Part shown: piece by piece, positions 17,069 to 25,157 of the stretch
Layout: each line of letters starts with the position of its first letter
Numbering within the stretch: position 1 is the stretch's first letter
Origin: JBGQMW01 sp963769845
GTDB lineage: Archaea > Thermoproteota > Bathyarchaeia > Bathyarchaeales > Bathycorpusculaceae
Length of the DNA stretch: 64,000 nt
Reading direction: 5' to 3'
Assembly: GCA_963769845.1 (NCBI GenBank)
Contig: CAVYNL010000016.1
Span: forward strand, 62,001-126,000
The notes under the pieces: model-generated
Seen by the model: the letters and a program-made list of their open reading frames with translations, nothing else
Databases searched by the model: none
Told to the model about the DNA's origin: nothing
Position numbers and translations under genes: made by a program

Positions 17069-17902
17069 CTATCCCTTGAACAGGAGTCTGCTTCTGAGAC
17101 GGTTGTAGAAACTGCGTTTGAACCTTATGAATGACGTTTCATACTTTGAGCGAGTGACGATTAGGCTTGGTCGTCTTGAGCTTATGAACTGGCGGTGGCG
17201 TCCGTCAACAAGCACGGAGATTCTTCTGGGTTTCACGATCTCGATGGTGATTCTTGAGTTTGCTGGGAAAACTACTGGGTGGAAAAGGCCTAACGGGCAT
17301 ACTGGCGTTAGCACGAAGGAGTCGAGTTCCAGGTCGAGTACGGGCCCTCCTGCTGATAGTGAATAGCCAGTGGAGCCGGTTTGCGTGGCAGCCATCAAGC
17401 CGTCTGATTGGCAGTCCAGTATGTGTTCTTCGTTCTTCAAGATGCGTGTGTACAGCAGTTTTGCCGGTTCGTCTGCTGAGACTACGACTTCGTTCAGGGC
17501 ATCAGGGAATTTGGCATTTTCTCCAGTGATGGAAAGCTTCATACGTTTTTCGATTTGGAAGTCTCCGCCCAGGACTCTGTCTACTGCCGTGAAGGCTTGC
17601 TTGGGCAATACTTCTGTTAGGAAGCCTCTGACGCCCATGTTTATTGCCAGTATGGGAGGCTCGGGCTTGGGGATTGAAAGGCACGTTCTCAGGATCGTTC
17701 CATCGCCGCCGAGTGTGATTATGAAGTCAGAGTTGAGCTTCTCGAGTGGGATACTCTTGCCGTCGGTGGTCATTTTCTCAGCCAGCGTGTCTTCAATGTA
17801 GACTTTCAGTCCCTTTCTGCTGAGGTACGAGTCTAGTTCTTGCGCTAGCTTTACGCATCTCTTCTTATCAAAACGTGCGACGAGGCCGACACTCTTGAAC
17901 AA
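17069..17902 (-). CDS. nadK: NAD kinase
   Basis: Phosphorylates NAD to NADP using ATP or polyphosphate. The sequence has the family motif FIITLGGDGTILR, the NAD-binding region ALNEVVVSADEPAK and TGSTGYSLSAGGPV. I choose TTG 17902 (277 residues, protein opening FKSVGLVARFDKK): AGGGCGG lies just upstream, and the longer frame to 17959 would begin upstream of the predicted transcription start and adds residues unlike the family. It heads an operon with the Nob1-like gene. Confidence 0.92.
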   Translation of the reverse strand: MFKSVGLVARFDKKRCVKLAQELDSYLSRKGLKVYIEDTLAEKMTTDGKSIPLEKLNSDFIITLGGDGTILRTCLSIPKPEPPILAINMGVRGFLTEVLPKQAFTAVDRVLGGDFQIEKRMKLSITGENAKFPDALNEVVVSADEPAKLLYTRILKNEEHILDCQSDGLMAATQTGSTGYSLSAGGPVLDLELDSFVLTPVCPLGLFHPVVFPANSRITIEIVKPRRISVLVDGRHRQFISSRRPSLIVTRSKYETSFIRFKRSFYNRLRSRLLFKG

Positions 17903-17976
17903 AGTTTCCGCCCTAGCCCAGTAGTGGCACCTTAGTCTATGAAGGAGCCGAACAATCAAACGCTAGAGAAAAACAG

Positions 17977-17984
17977 TATAAAAG
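17977..17984 (-). promoter_or_regulatory. TATA box of the nadK-nob1 operon
   Basis: CTTTTATA on the minus strand, about 75 bases upstream of the chosen nadK start. The insertion sequence and its target duplication begin eight bases farther upstream, so anything beyond the immediate BRE region has been displaced. Confidence 0.5.
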
Positions 17985-17991
17985 AGTTTGG

Positions 17992-18006
17992 GCAAGGTTC
18001 AGTACG
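17992..18006. repeat. Left copy of 15-base target-site duplication
   Basis: GCAAGGTTCAGTACG is repeated exactly at 18930-18944 and brackets the insertion sequence. An exact 15-base duplication indicates a fairly recent insertion. Confidence 0.9.
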
Positions 18007-18929
18007 TGTTCTATTCAATAAATGGGTTACACTCTCTATCTCGGAAGAAGAGAGTGTCGTGGTTTGGATTGAGATTCGGACAAGCTGAAACGATGGATTA
18101 TTAGGGAGAGGTTGGAAGGGCAGCCTATCACTGCGATATGTGTTCAGTCTCGTATCAGCCGGAAAATGTTCTATTATTGGTGGAATCGGTATCAGGCTGA
18201 AGGTTGGAAGGGACTTGAAGAAAAGCCGAGGGGTCGTCCATGCGGACCTGGGATTGACGGTTCCCTGAAAAAGAAAGTCATCAAATTAAGGAAGAGATAC
18301 GATTGGGGACCAAACAAGATAGCAGGTTACCTCGAACATAGAGGGTTCACTGTTGACCACCACAAAGTCTATGACGTAATCTGCAAAGCTGGCCTGAACC
18401 ATCCGATAACCGAGCCCAGAAAGACTTGGGGAACGAAGCGTTTCCAAAGAGAACACTGCAACAGCCTCTGGCAAGCTGATTTCAAGCTCTGCAGCGACGA
18501 CAATTGGATGATCAGTTTCCAAGATGACCATTCACGATTCATCACTGGCTCGGTTAAGATATGGAGTCCAACCGGAGAAAACGCCTTGCAGCTGCTTGAG
18601 AAAGCCGTTAAGCGGTATGGTGTTCCCGAACAAGTGCTTACTGATCAGGGAACACAGTTCAAGCCTGCCCGAGGAGGAACATCGGAATTCGCCATGCACT
18701 GCCAGGAACTGGGAATTGAGCACATCACTGCCAGCGTACGCAGGCCTACAACCATAGGCAAAATAGAAGCATTCCACAAAGCGTACGACGTTGAGTCGCA
18801 CCTTTTCAATCAGCACTGGAGCTTCATACGCTACTACAACTACACGAGGCCTCATGAAGGGCTAAACTATTTAACTCCAGCAGAAATATACCTCAAAGAC
18901 AAAGTGTAACCCTATTTTCGGATAGAACA
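18007..18929 (+). mobile_element. Complete IS481-like insertion sequence (923 bases)
   Basis: The element runs from TGTTCTAT at 18007 to ATAGAACA at 18929. The terminal 27 bases at each end are imperfect inverted repeats, with 22 of 27 positions matching when one end is reverse-complemented. The TGT...ACA termini and the single DDE transposase fit the IS481 group. It is flanked by an exact 15-base target duplication. It sits next to the nadK-nob1 promoter and upstream of the coiled-coil gene at 19.06 kb. Confidence 0.88.
18112..18909 (+). CDS. IS481-like DDE transposase
   Basis: A 265-residue transposase starting at TTG 18112. An N-terminal HTH (RISRKMFYYWWNRYQAEGW) is followed by a second helical region and an rve-type catalytic core. 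The DDE residues are the Asp in WQADFK, the Asp in VLTDQGTQF and the Glu in GKIEAFHKAYD, followed by the common YNYTRPHEGLNYLTPAE tail. No frameshift or internal stop is visible, so it may be active. In-frame coding potential extends about 13 codons upstream without a better start codon. Confidence 0.9.
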   Translation: MEGQPITAICVQSRISRKMFYYWWNRYQAEGWKGLEEKPRGRPCGPGIDGSLKKKVIKLRKRYDWGPNKIAGYLEHRGFTVDHHKVYDVICKAGLNHPITEPRKTWGTKRFQREHCNSLWQADFKLCSDDNWMISFQDDHSRFITGSVKIWSPTGENALQLLEKAVKRYGVPEQVLTDQGTQFKPARGGTSEFAMHCQELGIEHITASVRRPTTIGKIEAFHKAYDVESHLFNQHWSFIRYYNYTRPHEGLNYLTPAEIYLKDKV

Positions 18930-18944
18930 GCAAGGTTCAGTACG
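18930..18944. repeat. Right copy of 15-base target-site duplication
   Basis: Exact copy of the 15 bases at 17992-18006. Together they define the ends of the insertion sequence. Confidence 0.9.
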
Positions 18945-19057
18945 TTCATTTACGAGAGCGAAGAGGAAATTTTGGCAGATTATGGCGCGTGTGCTTCTTT
19001 TCAACGGCAAGAAACCTTATTAGACTTTAAAGCGAACCGAAGTATGGTGCAACAAAA

Positions 19058-19375
19058 ATGGGGCAATCTTCCGAGTTTGAGCACAGGAAAAAGCTGAACA
19101 AGATAAGAGAGGACATGAATAAAAGAGTGAAAGATGTGAGAGATCATTTTGCAAAAATGGAAAAGGTCAAGCTAGATGCTTTGAAGAAAACTGAGGAAAT
19201 GAAGCGTTCTGCCCAGCAAGACATAACAAAATTGGAGACAGACATTGCGAAGTCAGACTTAACATCAGACCTGAAGAAAGCACTATCCTCAGACATCGCC
19301 ACCCTGAGAAAGGAGATTGAAGACAGAGCTGCGGAACTAAGAACTCGAATTACTGGAACGGTCATACCCTCGTAA
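19058..19375 (+). CDS. Hypothetical coiled-coil protein
   Basis: A 105-residue, strongly charged, almost entirely helical protein rich in Lys, Glu, Asp and Arg. Heptad-like stretches occur in LNKIREDMNKRVKDVRDHFA and LRKEIEDRAAEL. It has no Cys, no signal peptide and no membrane helix. I do not recognise a family. It starts at ATG 19058, with TTATTAGACTTTAAAG as a possible promoter 30-40 bases upstream, and sits alone between the insertion sequence and aIF5A. Confidence 0.65.
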   Translation: MGQSSEFEHRKKLNKIREDMNKRVKDVRDHFAKMEKVKLDALKKTEEMKRSAQQDITKLETDIAKSDLTSDLKKALSSDIATLRKEIEDRAAELRTRITGTVIPS

Positions 19376-19551
19376 CCGCCAATCCGTTTGCAGAAAGCAC
19401 ACACTCTCGCTCAAAGAAGACGTGAAGACTCTGCTAACAGTGAATTTTGTCGATGCTTTTGTATACGAACGCTTCTGGCGGCAGCTCCTGGCAATCTTTT
19501 CTTTCATTACAGATTCACTGCGTGTACGATGCCATCGTGCGCCTGCCCAAA

Positions 19552-19560
19552 TTTATATAT
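19552..19560 (+). promoter_or_regulatory. TATA box of the aIF5A gene
   Basis: TTTATATAT is an excellent archaeal TATA box, 53 bases before the ATG at 19613. The remaining bases of 19376-19612 show no gene or stable structure to my eye. Confidence 0.65.
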
Positions 19561-19612
19561 GGATGCTGCTTAGAATTGCTCTGTATACACACGTTTGCTG
19601 GCGGGTCAGAGT

Positions 19613-20005
19613 ATGAGTAAACCAGTTCATGTTGGCGAGTTGAGAGTCGGTGGGTACATGATAATTGAGGGTGAACCGTGCCACATAGTTGAGATACAGA
19701 AGTCGAAGCCTGGAAAACACGGTTCGGCCAAGGCAAGGATAGCTGCTATCGGCGTTTTTGACGGTGTCAAGAGAAGCTTTGTGAAGCCTGTTGACCTGGG
19801 CGCAGAAGTGCCCATAATCGACAAGAGAATGGGTCAGGTCTTCGCAGTGAACCCGACCGGTGTTCAAATCATGGACATGGAGACGTACGAGTACATTGAT
19901 CTTCCATATCCACTAGAGGCGGAACTAAAGACGAAGCTTATTGCCGGCGTTGAAGTTGAATACTGGAAAATACTGGGCAAAACGAAAATAGTCAGAACAA
20001 AATAG
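19613..20005 (+). CDS. eif5a: Translation initiation factor 5A
   Basis: A 130-residue factor that relieves ribosome stalling. The lysine that becomes hypusine or deoxyhypusine lies in KSKPGKHGSAKAR. The N-terminal SH3-like barrel and C-terminal OB domain (VFAVNPTGVQIMDMETYE) are complete. I use ATG 19613, which gives the usual family N-terminus SKPVHVGELRVGGY; a TTG at 19595 would add six residues. Confidence 0.95.
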   Translation: MSKPVHVGELRVGGYMIIEGEPCHIVEIQKSKPGKHGSAKARIAAIGVFDGVKRSFVKPVDLGAEVPIIDKRMGQVFAVNPTGVQIMDMETYEYIDLPYPLEAELKTKLIAGVEVEYWKILGKTKIVRTK

Positions 20006-20079
20006 TTCCTTTGTCTTTTGCAGTCTCCGAATTTTCTCTTAGCCGTATCTGGAGACGGTCATTTCTTCGAGTTCTTAAC

Positions 20080-20211
20080 CTATTGGCTCCACCATTGCCA
20101 TTCAAGTTTGATGAAGCCTGCGTAAAGAACCAGCAGGATCACTCCCCAGCTCAGTGCGATGCCCGCGATTTGAAGGATCAGCGTGTCTGCAGGTAAGAGT
20201 AGCACACCCAT
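20080..20211 (-). CDS. Possible small membrane protein, 43 residues
   Basis: ATG 20211 opens a frame with one clear membrane helix (ILQIAGIALSWGVILLVLY) and an amphipathic, Trp-rich tail ending WQWWSQ. The overlap with the preceding small hydrophobic frame suggests translational coupling or a single frameshifted two-helix gene. The pattern recalls small accessory subunits of secondary transporters, but no transporter gene is adjacent, and I cannot assign a family. Confidence 0.4.
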   Translation of the reverse strand: MGVLLLPADTLILQIAGIALSWGVILLVLYAGFIKLEWQWWSQ

Positions 20212-20282
20212 GCGCTGACGGCGCACAAGCCTATGAGTAGAAGCGTGAATATGGCGAAATGAATGGCACGCTCCGCTGGCAC
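20178..20282 (-). CDS. Possible small membrane protein, 34 residues
   Basis: GTG 20282 opens a frame encoding one hydrophobic helix (AIHFAIFTLLLIGLCAVSAW) after a short charged segment. The open frame extends upstream to about 20345 without a start codon. Its last 34 bases overlap the next small frame. It might be a free-standing microprotein or the first half of a two-helix protein broken by a one-base shift. Confidence 0.35.
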   Translation of the reverse strand: MPAERAIHFAIFTLLLIGLCAVSAWVCYSYLQTR

Positions 20283-20462
20283 TGTTTTCAGCCTTCTGGA
20301 CTGTTCAATGTAGCATCGTTTGCGGTTAAAAAACTTCCGTCAACGTTTATCTTGCAGTCTCCTGTTAGAAAGACTTAGAGGCCGATGATGCAAGAAGAGC
20401 CGTCGGACATGTGACGATATTTTAGATGCTGAGGCTTCAATGTTAACTGCGAATATTGCGGG

Positions 20463-20882
20463 TTAGCGTTTGCGGGGCATATGGACTTCCAGCATTCCTT
20501 TCTTGTATTTTATGCTCATTTTGTCCATGTTTACTGGCACTGGGATGCGAATATGGCAATGGAATTTCTGGATTTCGCCTCTGTGGTAGCTAATCCCCAG
20601 CTCGTGCAGATGCAGTTTTCTTCTCATTTTCGCTGATATCTCGAGGGAATTGTCAGTTGGCCTGACTTGAACAGCACTCTCTTGTGTGAGCGGCAGGTCA
20701 ACGGTCACGATGACCTCTGTTGCCGTCATGTTGATCTCGCGCAGCGGCTCCATGGTGCAATCTTTCAGATTCCAGGAAGGCTTCTGAGCCAGCGTCTCAT
20801 CCATCTGTTCTGCCCATTCTTCGATCTCTCCAAAATACTCGTCGACCACGTTGGGGCTCTTGCGTTTTTTCCTTTCGGGCAT
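20463..20882 (-). CDS. Small heat shock protein (Hsp20/alpha-crystallin family)
   Basis: A 139-residue chaperone that holds unfolded proteins. After a charged N-terminal region with WAEQMDETL comes the alpha-crystallin domain: EPLREINMTATEVIVTVDLP, LEISAKM, YHRGEIQKFHCHIRIPVPVNMDKMSIKYKKGMLEVHMP. The usual A-x-x-x-N-G-v-L motif is represented by KYKKGMLEVHMP. It ends shortly after this strand with no C-terminal IXI motif, so oligomer assembly may differ. It is 14 bases downstream of the PAC2-family gene on the same strand. Confidence 0.85.
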   Translation of the reverse strand: MPERKKRKSPNVVDEYFGEIEEWAEQMDETLAQKPSWNLKDCTMEPLREINMTATEVIVTVDLPLTQESAVQVRPTDNSLEISAKMRRKLHLHELGISYHRGEIQKFHCHIRIPVPVNMDKMSIKYKKGMLEVHMPRKR

Positions 20883-20896
20883 TTCTTCTCTCCTCC

Positions 20897-21641
20897 CTAG
20901 GACACGTACATGGGAATGTCGTATTCCTGCCCTTTCTTCATCTTGGACATCTCCTGCTGAGTCCGTTTCATCACGTCTCTTGCTCTCAGGCGGATCTCTT
21001 CGCCTTTTTCCAGAAGCTTAGCAACATCCACTTTCACACCGGTAACCTTGGCCAAGCTTTTCAACACTTCAGCTGCGGCCTCAGGGTCGGGATAGTTATA
21101 GAAGCATTGAGCGAGCAATGCTAGAGCAGGCGAACCGTACTTAGAGGCCCGTTGTAACACGACTGCTTGAGGGCCGACCATGTATCCTTCCATAAGAACT
21201 TCTACTCCGCTGTCTTTGGCTGTCTTCAGGGCTTCGAGGTTCGAAGCGGCACCAAAGGCTTTCAGTTCGGTTGCATCCTGTCTGTCCTGAATCGGGATTC
21301 CGCTCAGGGAGATCATCATCTTGACATTCTTTGACCTTCCCCACTCAATCAAGGCATCCATAATCGGATAAATCATGTCTGCCGGTATCGGAACTTCAGA
21401 GACGGCTAAGAGAATGTCCTGGCCAGCGAAGATTCTCATCGATGAGTGCGGTAAACCCTCGTGCAATACAATAAGTGGGGGTAGCAGTTGAGTCTACGTA
21501 TGCGACTTCTGTGAGGCCGAGTTCATCGACGAGGTGTGAGGCAGCTATGAGACCTACCAGTCCAACATCTGGGAAGCCGAAGATCAACGTAGCTCCAGGA
21601 GGAACTTTTGTCTCTTCAACGATCTTGACATCTTCGCTCAA
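20897..21641 (-). CDS. PAC2 (proteasome assembly chaperone)-family protein, frameshifted
   Basis: An archaeal relative of the PAC2/PsmG proteasome-assembly chaperones. The N-terminal half from 21641 has the family opening PPGATLIFGFPDVGLVGLIAASHL. The frame then breaks. The second half, from the HEGLPHSSMRIFAG region to 20897, continues in another frame. The break falls at a run of five G (plus strand 21477-21481). Deleting one base there gives one continuous protein of about 247 residues with the junction TATPLIVLHEGLP. A homopolymer indel is the simplest explanation. Confidence 0.85.
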
Positions 21642-21717
21642 GTCTAACCCTCAACGCTTCTGTAGATATACGAGAGAAGTAAAAAGCTTGCGGAAGCCAG
21701 CCGGAAGAGCGGAATAG

Positions 21718-21726
21718 CTATTAAAG
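21718..21726 (+). promoter_or_regulatory. Probable TATA box of srp54
   Basis: CTATTAAAG lies 30 bases before the srp54 ATG, which would give a very short leader. A second AT-rich element, CTTTAAATC at 21737-21745, is too close to the start to be the promoter. Confidence 0.4.
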
Positions 21727-21756
21727 GCATGTAGCGCTTTAAATCTGGAGAAAACC

Positions 21757-23094
21757 ATGGCGTTAGACCGATTAGGTTCGTCACTCTACGACGCGATCAA
21801 GAAGATATTCAGAGCCTCAGTTGTGGACGAGGCAGCCGTCAAAGAACTCGTGCGTGACATACAACGGGCCCTCCTTCAAGCAGACGTGAACGTGAAGCTT
21901 GTGCTCGACATTTCAAAGAATATCGAAGACAGGTCGCTGAAGGAGAAAGTTCCACCGGGCATTTCACGGCGTGAACACGTCATAAAAGTCGTCTATGAAG
22001 AGCTGACGCGCTTCCTCGGCGAGAAACCGGTTCCCTTGAAGGTGGAGCCCGGCAAGAGAAAAATAGTAATGCTAGTCGGAATTCAAGGCTCAGGCAAGAC
22101 CACGGTTGCCGCCAAGCTCTCGAGATATTTCCAGAAGAGAGGGTTGAAGCCTGCCCTCGTCTGCGCCGACACTTTCAGGCCTGGGGCATACGCTCAGCTC
22201 CAGCAACTTGCGGCCAGGGTTAATGTGCCGCTGTACGGCGACCCAAAGGCGAAGGACCCTGTGAAAGTTGTCAATGAAGGCCTGAAGCAATTCCAGGATA
22301 AGGAAATAGTCATAGTGGACACTTCGGGGCGCCACAAAGAAGAGCATGAACTAATAAAAGAGATGAAGGTGCTTGAGAAAAGCATCAAGCCCGACGAGGT
22401 CATGCTTGTGATCGACGGAACCATAGGACAGCAAGCTCTGGTCCAAGCTAAAGCCTTCAACGAAGCAACACCCATCGGCTCGATTCTGGTAACGAAGCTC
22501 GACGGTTCCGCAAGAGGCGGAGGGGCACTCTCCGCTGTTGCAGCCACGGGCGCACCGATAAAATTCATCGGCACAGGCGAAAAAGTCGAAGACATCGAGG
22601 CTTTCGTTCCATCTCGATTTGTGGGCCGACTGCTAGGAATGGGAGACCTGGAAACGCTGCTTGAGAAAGTCCGCGAGGCAGAAGTGACTGTTCCCGAGAA
22701 AAAGGCCAAGGCAATCTTACGCGGCAAATTCACACTAACGGACATGTACGAACAGTTTGAAGCAATGAAAGGCATGGGCACTCTCAAGAAGCTTATGGGA
22801 ATGATCCCTGGGATGGGCTACAAAATACCCGACGAGATGCTGAACACAGCTGAAGGGCGTCTGGAGAAATGGCGCGTCATGATACAATCAATGACCCCTG
22901 AAGAGAAGGAAAACCCCAAAATCTTCAACGCGTCACGAATGAAACGCGTCGCACGAGGGTCAGGCACGAACGAGAAGGAAGTGAAAGAGCTCCTCAAACA
23001 GTACGTGATGATGCGCAAAATGCTGAAATCAATGAGGAGAAAAAAGGGAAGATTCCCATTCTTCGGCAAAGGAATGCCGCTCGACATGAAGTAG
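21757..23094 (+). CDS. srp54: Signal recognition particle GTPase SRP54
   Basis: A 445-residue GTPase that binds signal sequences and 7S RNA and docks on FtsY. The N domain is followed by the G domain with GIQGSGKTT, DTFRPGAYAQLQ, VDTSGRHKEE and TKLDGSARGGGALS. The methionine-rich M domain (MGTLKKLMGMIPGM, MIQSMTPEE, ASRMKRVARGSG) binds RNA and signal peptides. The receptor FtsY is at 58.7 kb, and Sec subunits are at 6.4 and 54.7 kb. CTGGAG sits six bases before ATG 21757. Confidence 0.97.
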   Translation: MALDRLGSSLYDAIKKIFRASVVDEAAVKELVRDIQRALLQADVNVKLVLDISKNIEDRSLKEKVPPGISRREHVIKVVYEELTRFLGEKPVPLKVEPGKRKIVMLVGIQGSGKTTVAAKLSRYFQKRGLKPALVCADTFRPGAYAQLQQLAARVNVPLYGDPKAKDPVKVVNEGLKQFQDKEIVIVDTSGRHKEEHELIKEMKVLEKSIKPDEVMLVIDGTIGQQALVQAKAFNEATPIGSILVTKLDGSARGGGALSAVAATGAPIKFIGTGEKVEDIEAFVPSRFVGRLLGMGDLETLLEKVREAEVTVPEKKAKAILRGKFTLTDMYEQFEAMKGMGTLKKLMGMIPGMGYKIPDEMLNTAEGRLEKWRVMIQSMTPEEKENPKIFNASRMKRVARGSGTNEKEVKELLKQYVMMRKMLKSMRRKKGRFPFFGKGMPLDMK

Positions 23095-23122
23095 ACTGAG
23101 CCAAGGATAGAGGGAACGCGTT

Positions 23123-24457
23123 ATGGGTATTTTGCACAAGGCATTGAACATGCTTGAAGCACACGCTTTGTGCGACCACTGCTTGGGACGGCAATTTGCC
23201 CTGCTTGGACATGGCATCGAAAACGATGAAAGAGGACATGCCCTCAAACAGACGCTGGTAATGAAGGCCCATGACCTTGCACTCTCAGGAAACAAGAAAG
23301 GCTCTAAAGTCCTGAACGTTTTGGCCACAAACGGTTTCTCAAGAGCAGCTAGTGAGGTTCTTGAGAAAACTGAAACCCCCGATAAGCCTGAACACAAGCC
23401 TGACGCCTGCTTTCTGTGCGAGAACAGATTTGACTCTCTTGATGATCTGGCGGGGAAGGCGCTTTCACTCCTTGTCGACTACGAGTACGAGAACTTCTTG
23501 GTAGGAACAGAGCTGCCGGTCCCAGTTGCGGAGCGGGAGGACGAGTTCAGGGCAAGATTTGACGTCGACCATGGTGAAAACCTGAAGAACGAGTTTGGCA
23601 GGGTGATAGGGAAAAAAATAGCTGAAATCAGCAAGAAACCTGTCGAGTTTAGGAAACCTGACATCGTCGTGCTCGTGAACCCTTTTGCAGGACGGGTTGA
23701 GATTCTGTCGAACCCTCTTTTTGTCGCTGGCCGTTATAGGAAACTCGTGAGGGGTATACCGCAATCAAAGTGGTTCTGCTCAAACTGCAGGGGGAAGGGC
23801 TGCGAAAAATGCAACTGGACCGGGAAAATGTACCCCGAGTCGGTGCAGGAAATAATCGATGAACCCTTCTTGAGAGCCACTGACGGGACGCAATCATCAT
23901 TTCACGCTTCAGGAAGGGAAGACATTGACGTCAGGATGCTCGGAAATGGCAGGCCTTTCGTGCTTGAAATAACAAAACCGAGGAGACGCTTCTTAGACCT
24001 GCGGAAACTGGAGAAGGAAGTGAACCGTCATGGGAAGGGCAAAGTCAAAGTTTCAGGTTTGAAACCCGCAGACAGGGCACTTTTGAGAGAGCTCAAGAGG
24101 GGCGAGACGAAACAGAAGGAATATCACGTGGTGATGGAGTTCGAGAACAGAATAACGCCCAGGGACTTGCGTACATTGAAAGAGAGGCTTACGAACGCTC
24201 TTATCCTGCAGAAAACGCCTCTTCGTGTTTTGCATCGGCGTGCAGATTTGACGCGGGAAAAGTACATATACGAGGTGAACGTTAAGAAACTGTCGCCTAA
24301 TAAGGCTGAAATGCGAATACGATGCCAGGGAGGACTCTACGTTAAAGAGTTGGTGACCGGGGATGAAGGAAGAACAGCAAACAGCGTCTCGGAGATTCTC
24401 AACAACAAAGCGAAGCCTTTGAAACTCGATGTTTTGAACGTGATTATGGAAGAATGA
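23123..24457 (+). CDS. pus10: tRNA pseudouridine synthase Pus10
   Basis: Makes pseudouridine 54 (and 55) in archaeal tRNAs. A 444-residue protein with an N-terminal zinc-binding module (CDHCLGRQF, then CFLCENRFD, later CSNCRGKGCEKCNWTG), a THUMP-like region, and a catalytic domain in which the nucleophilic Asp is in ASGREDIDVRMLGNGRPF. The C-terminus RIRCQGGLYVKELVTGDEGRT is typical. It is 28 bases after srp54 and 13 bases before L21e, so all three are probably one transcript. Confidence 0.93.
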   Translation: MGILHKALNMLEAHALCDHCLGRQFALLGHGIENDERGHALKQTLVMKAHDLALSGNKKGSKVLNVLATNGFSRAASEVLEKTETPDKPEHKPDACFLCENRFDSLDDLAGKALSLLVDYEYENFLVGTELPVPVAEREDEFRARFDVDHGENLKNEFGRVIGKKIAEISKKPVEFRKPDIVVLVNPFAGRVEILSNPLFVAGRYRKLVRGIPQSKWFCSNCRGKGCEKCNWTGKMYPESVQEIIDEPFLRATDGTQSSFHASGREDIDVRMLGNGRPFVLEITKPRRRFLDLRKLEKEVNRHGKGKVKVSGLKPADRALLRELKRGETKQKEYHVVMEFENRITPRDLRTLKERLTNALILQKTPLRVLHRRADLTREKYIYEVNVKKLSPNKAEMRIRCQGGLYVKELVTGDEGRTANSVSEILNNKAKPLKLDVLNVIMEE

Positions 24458-24470
24458 TTAGGGTGAAAAG

Positions 24471-24761
24471 ATGAGAAAGTCAAAAGGTTTTCGTTCTGGG
24501 GCACGTCGCGTGTTAACTAAGAGGCCGAGGGAACATGGTAAGCTGAGGCTCAGCAAGCTTTTGCACGAGTATCCGCCAGGAAGCTCTGTAGTTGTTAAGA
24601 TAGATTCTGCCGTTCACAAAGGGATGCCTCACAGGCGTTTTCACGGCCATGTTGGAACTGTGGTTGAGAAGCGCGGGCGAAGTTACGTCGTTACCGTTTC
24701 ACAGGGAGATGCCGTTAAGGAGATAATAGTCAGACCTGAGCATCTGGAACCCTCTGCGTGA
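24471..24761 (+). CDS. rpl21e: Large-subunit ribosomal protein L21e
   Basis: A 96-residue eukaryote-type ribosomal protein, basic, with the family start KSKGFRSGARRVLTKRPREHGK and the late HVGTVVEKRGRSYVV strand pair. The archaeal order L21e-RpoF-DUF655-KsgA-HemK methylase is complete here. Confidence 0.95.
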   Translation: MRKSKGFRSGARRVLTKRPREHGKLRLSKLLHEYPPGSSVVVKIDSAVHKGMPHRRFHGHVGTVVEKRGRSYVVTVSQGDAVKEIIVRPEHLEPSA

Positions 24762-24766
24762 TTGTA

Positions 24767-25105
24767 ATGTCAGGAAAGAATACGACGGAAGAAAGGCTCA
24801 GTCTTCCGCAAGTAAAGAAGATTATGGAAGCCATCGGCGAAGAGAACCTGGACCAACTGCAGCGCCGCACGTTTGACTACATTTCCAAGTTTTCGAAACT
24901 CGAAGCTGAGGATGCTGAAAAACTTGTCAAGAGACTTGTGGCGGAATTCGGTCTGGACGAACTGGAGGCAGTCCAGGTAGTAAACAGCGTGCCTAAGAGC
25001 ATTGAAGAGCTAAGAATCTTCTTGGCTGGCGGTCGCAAGATCATCGAAACATCAAAACTAGAAGCAATAGTTGCACTTATTAATGAGCATCGAAAGTTGA
25101 AATAG
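24767..25105 (+). CDS. rpoF: DNA-directed RNA polymerase subunit F (Rpb4-like)
   Basis: A 112-residue subunit that pairs with RpoE in the polymerase stalk. It has a short N-terminal strand (RLSLPQVKKIM) then the HRDC-like helical domain, with LEAEDAEKLVKRLV, ELEAVQVVNSVPKSIEELRIFLAG and a helical C-terminus. The ATG at 24767 is chosen; the frame can begin at GTG 24758, overlapping the end of L21e. Confidence 0.92.
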   Translation: MSGKNTTEERLSLPQVKKIMEAIGEENLDQLQRRTFDYISKFSKLEAEDAEKLVKRLVAEFGLDELEAVQVVNSVPKSIEELRIFLAGGRKIIETSKLEAIVALINEHRKLK

Positions 25106-25157
25106 GCAGTTCCGTACTAACTATTTTTAAGCAGTAAGCAACAGAATAAGGAAGACT

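Larger units (their letters stand above)
20006..20462. other. 457-base stretch with only two tiny overlapping membrane ORFs
   Basis: Between aIF5A and Hsp20 there is no standard-size gene. On the minus strand two very short hydrophobic frames overlap (20178-20282 and 20080-20211), listed separately. The remaining 180 bases nearest Hsp20 show nothing I recognise. Confidence 0.5.
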
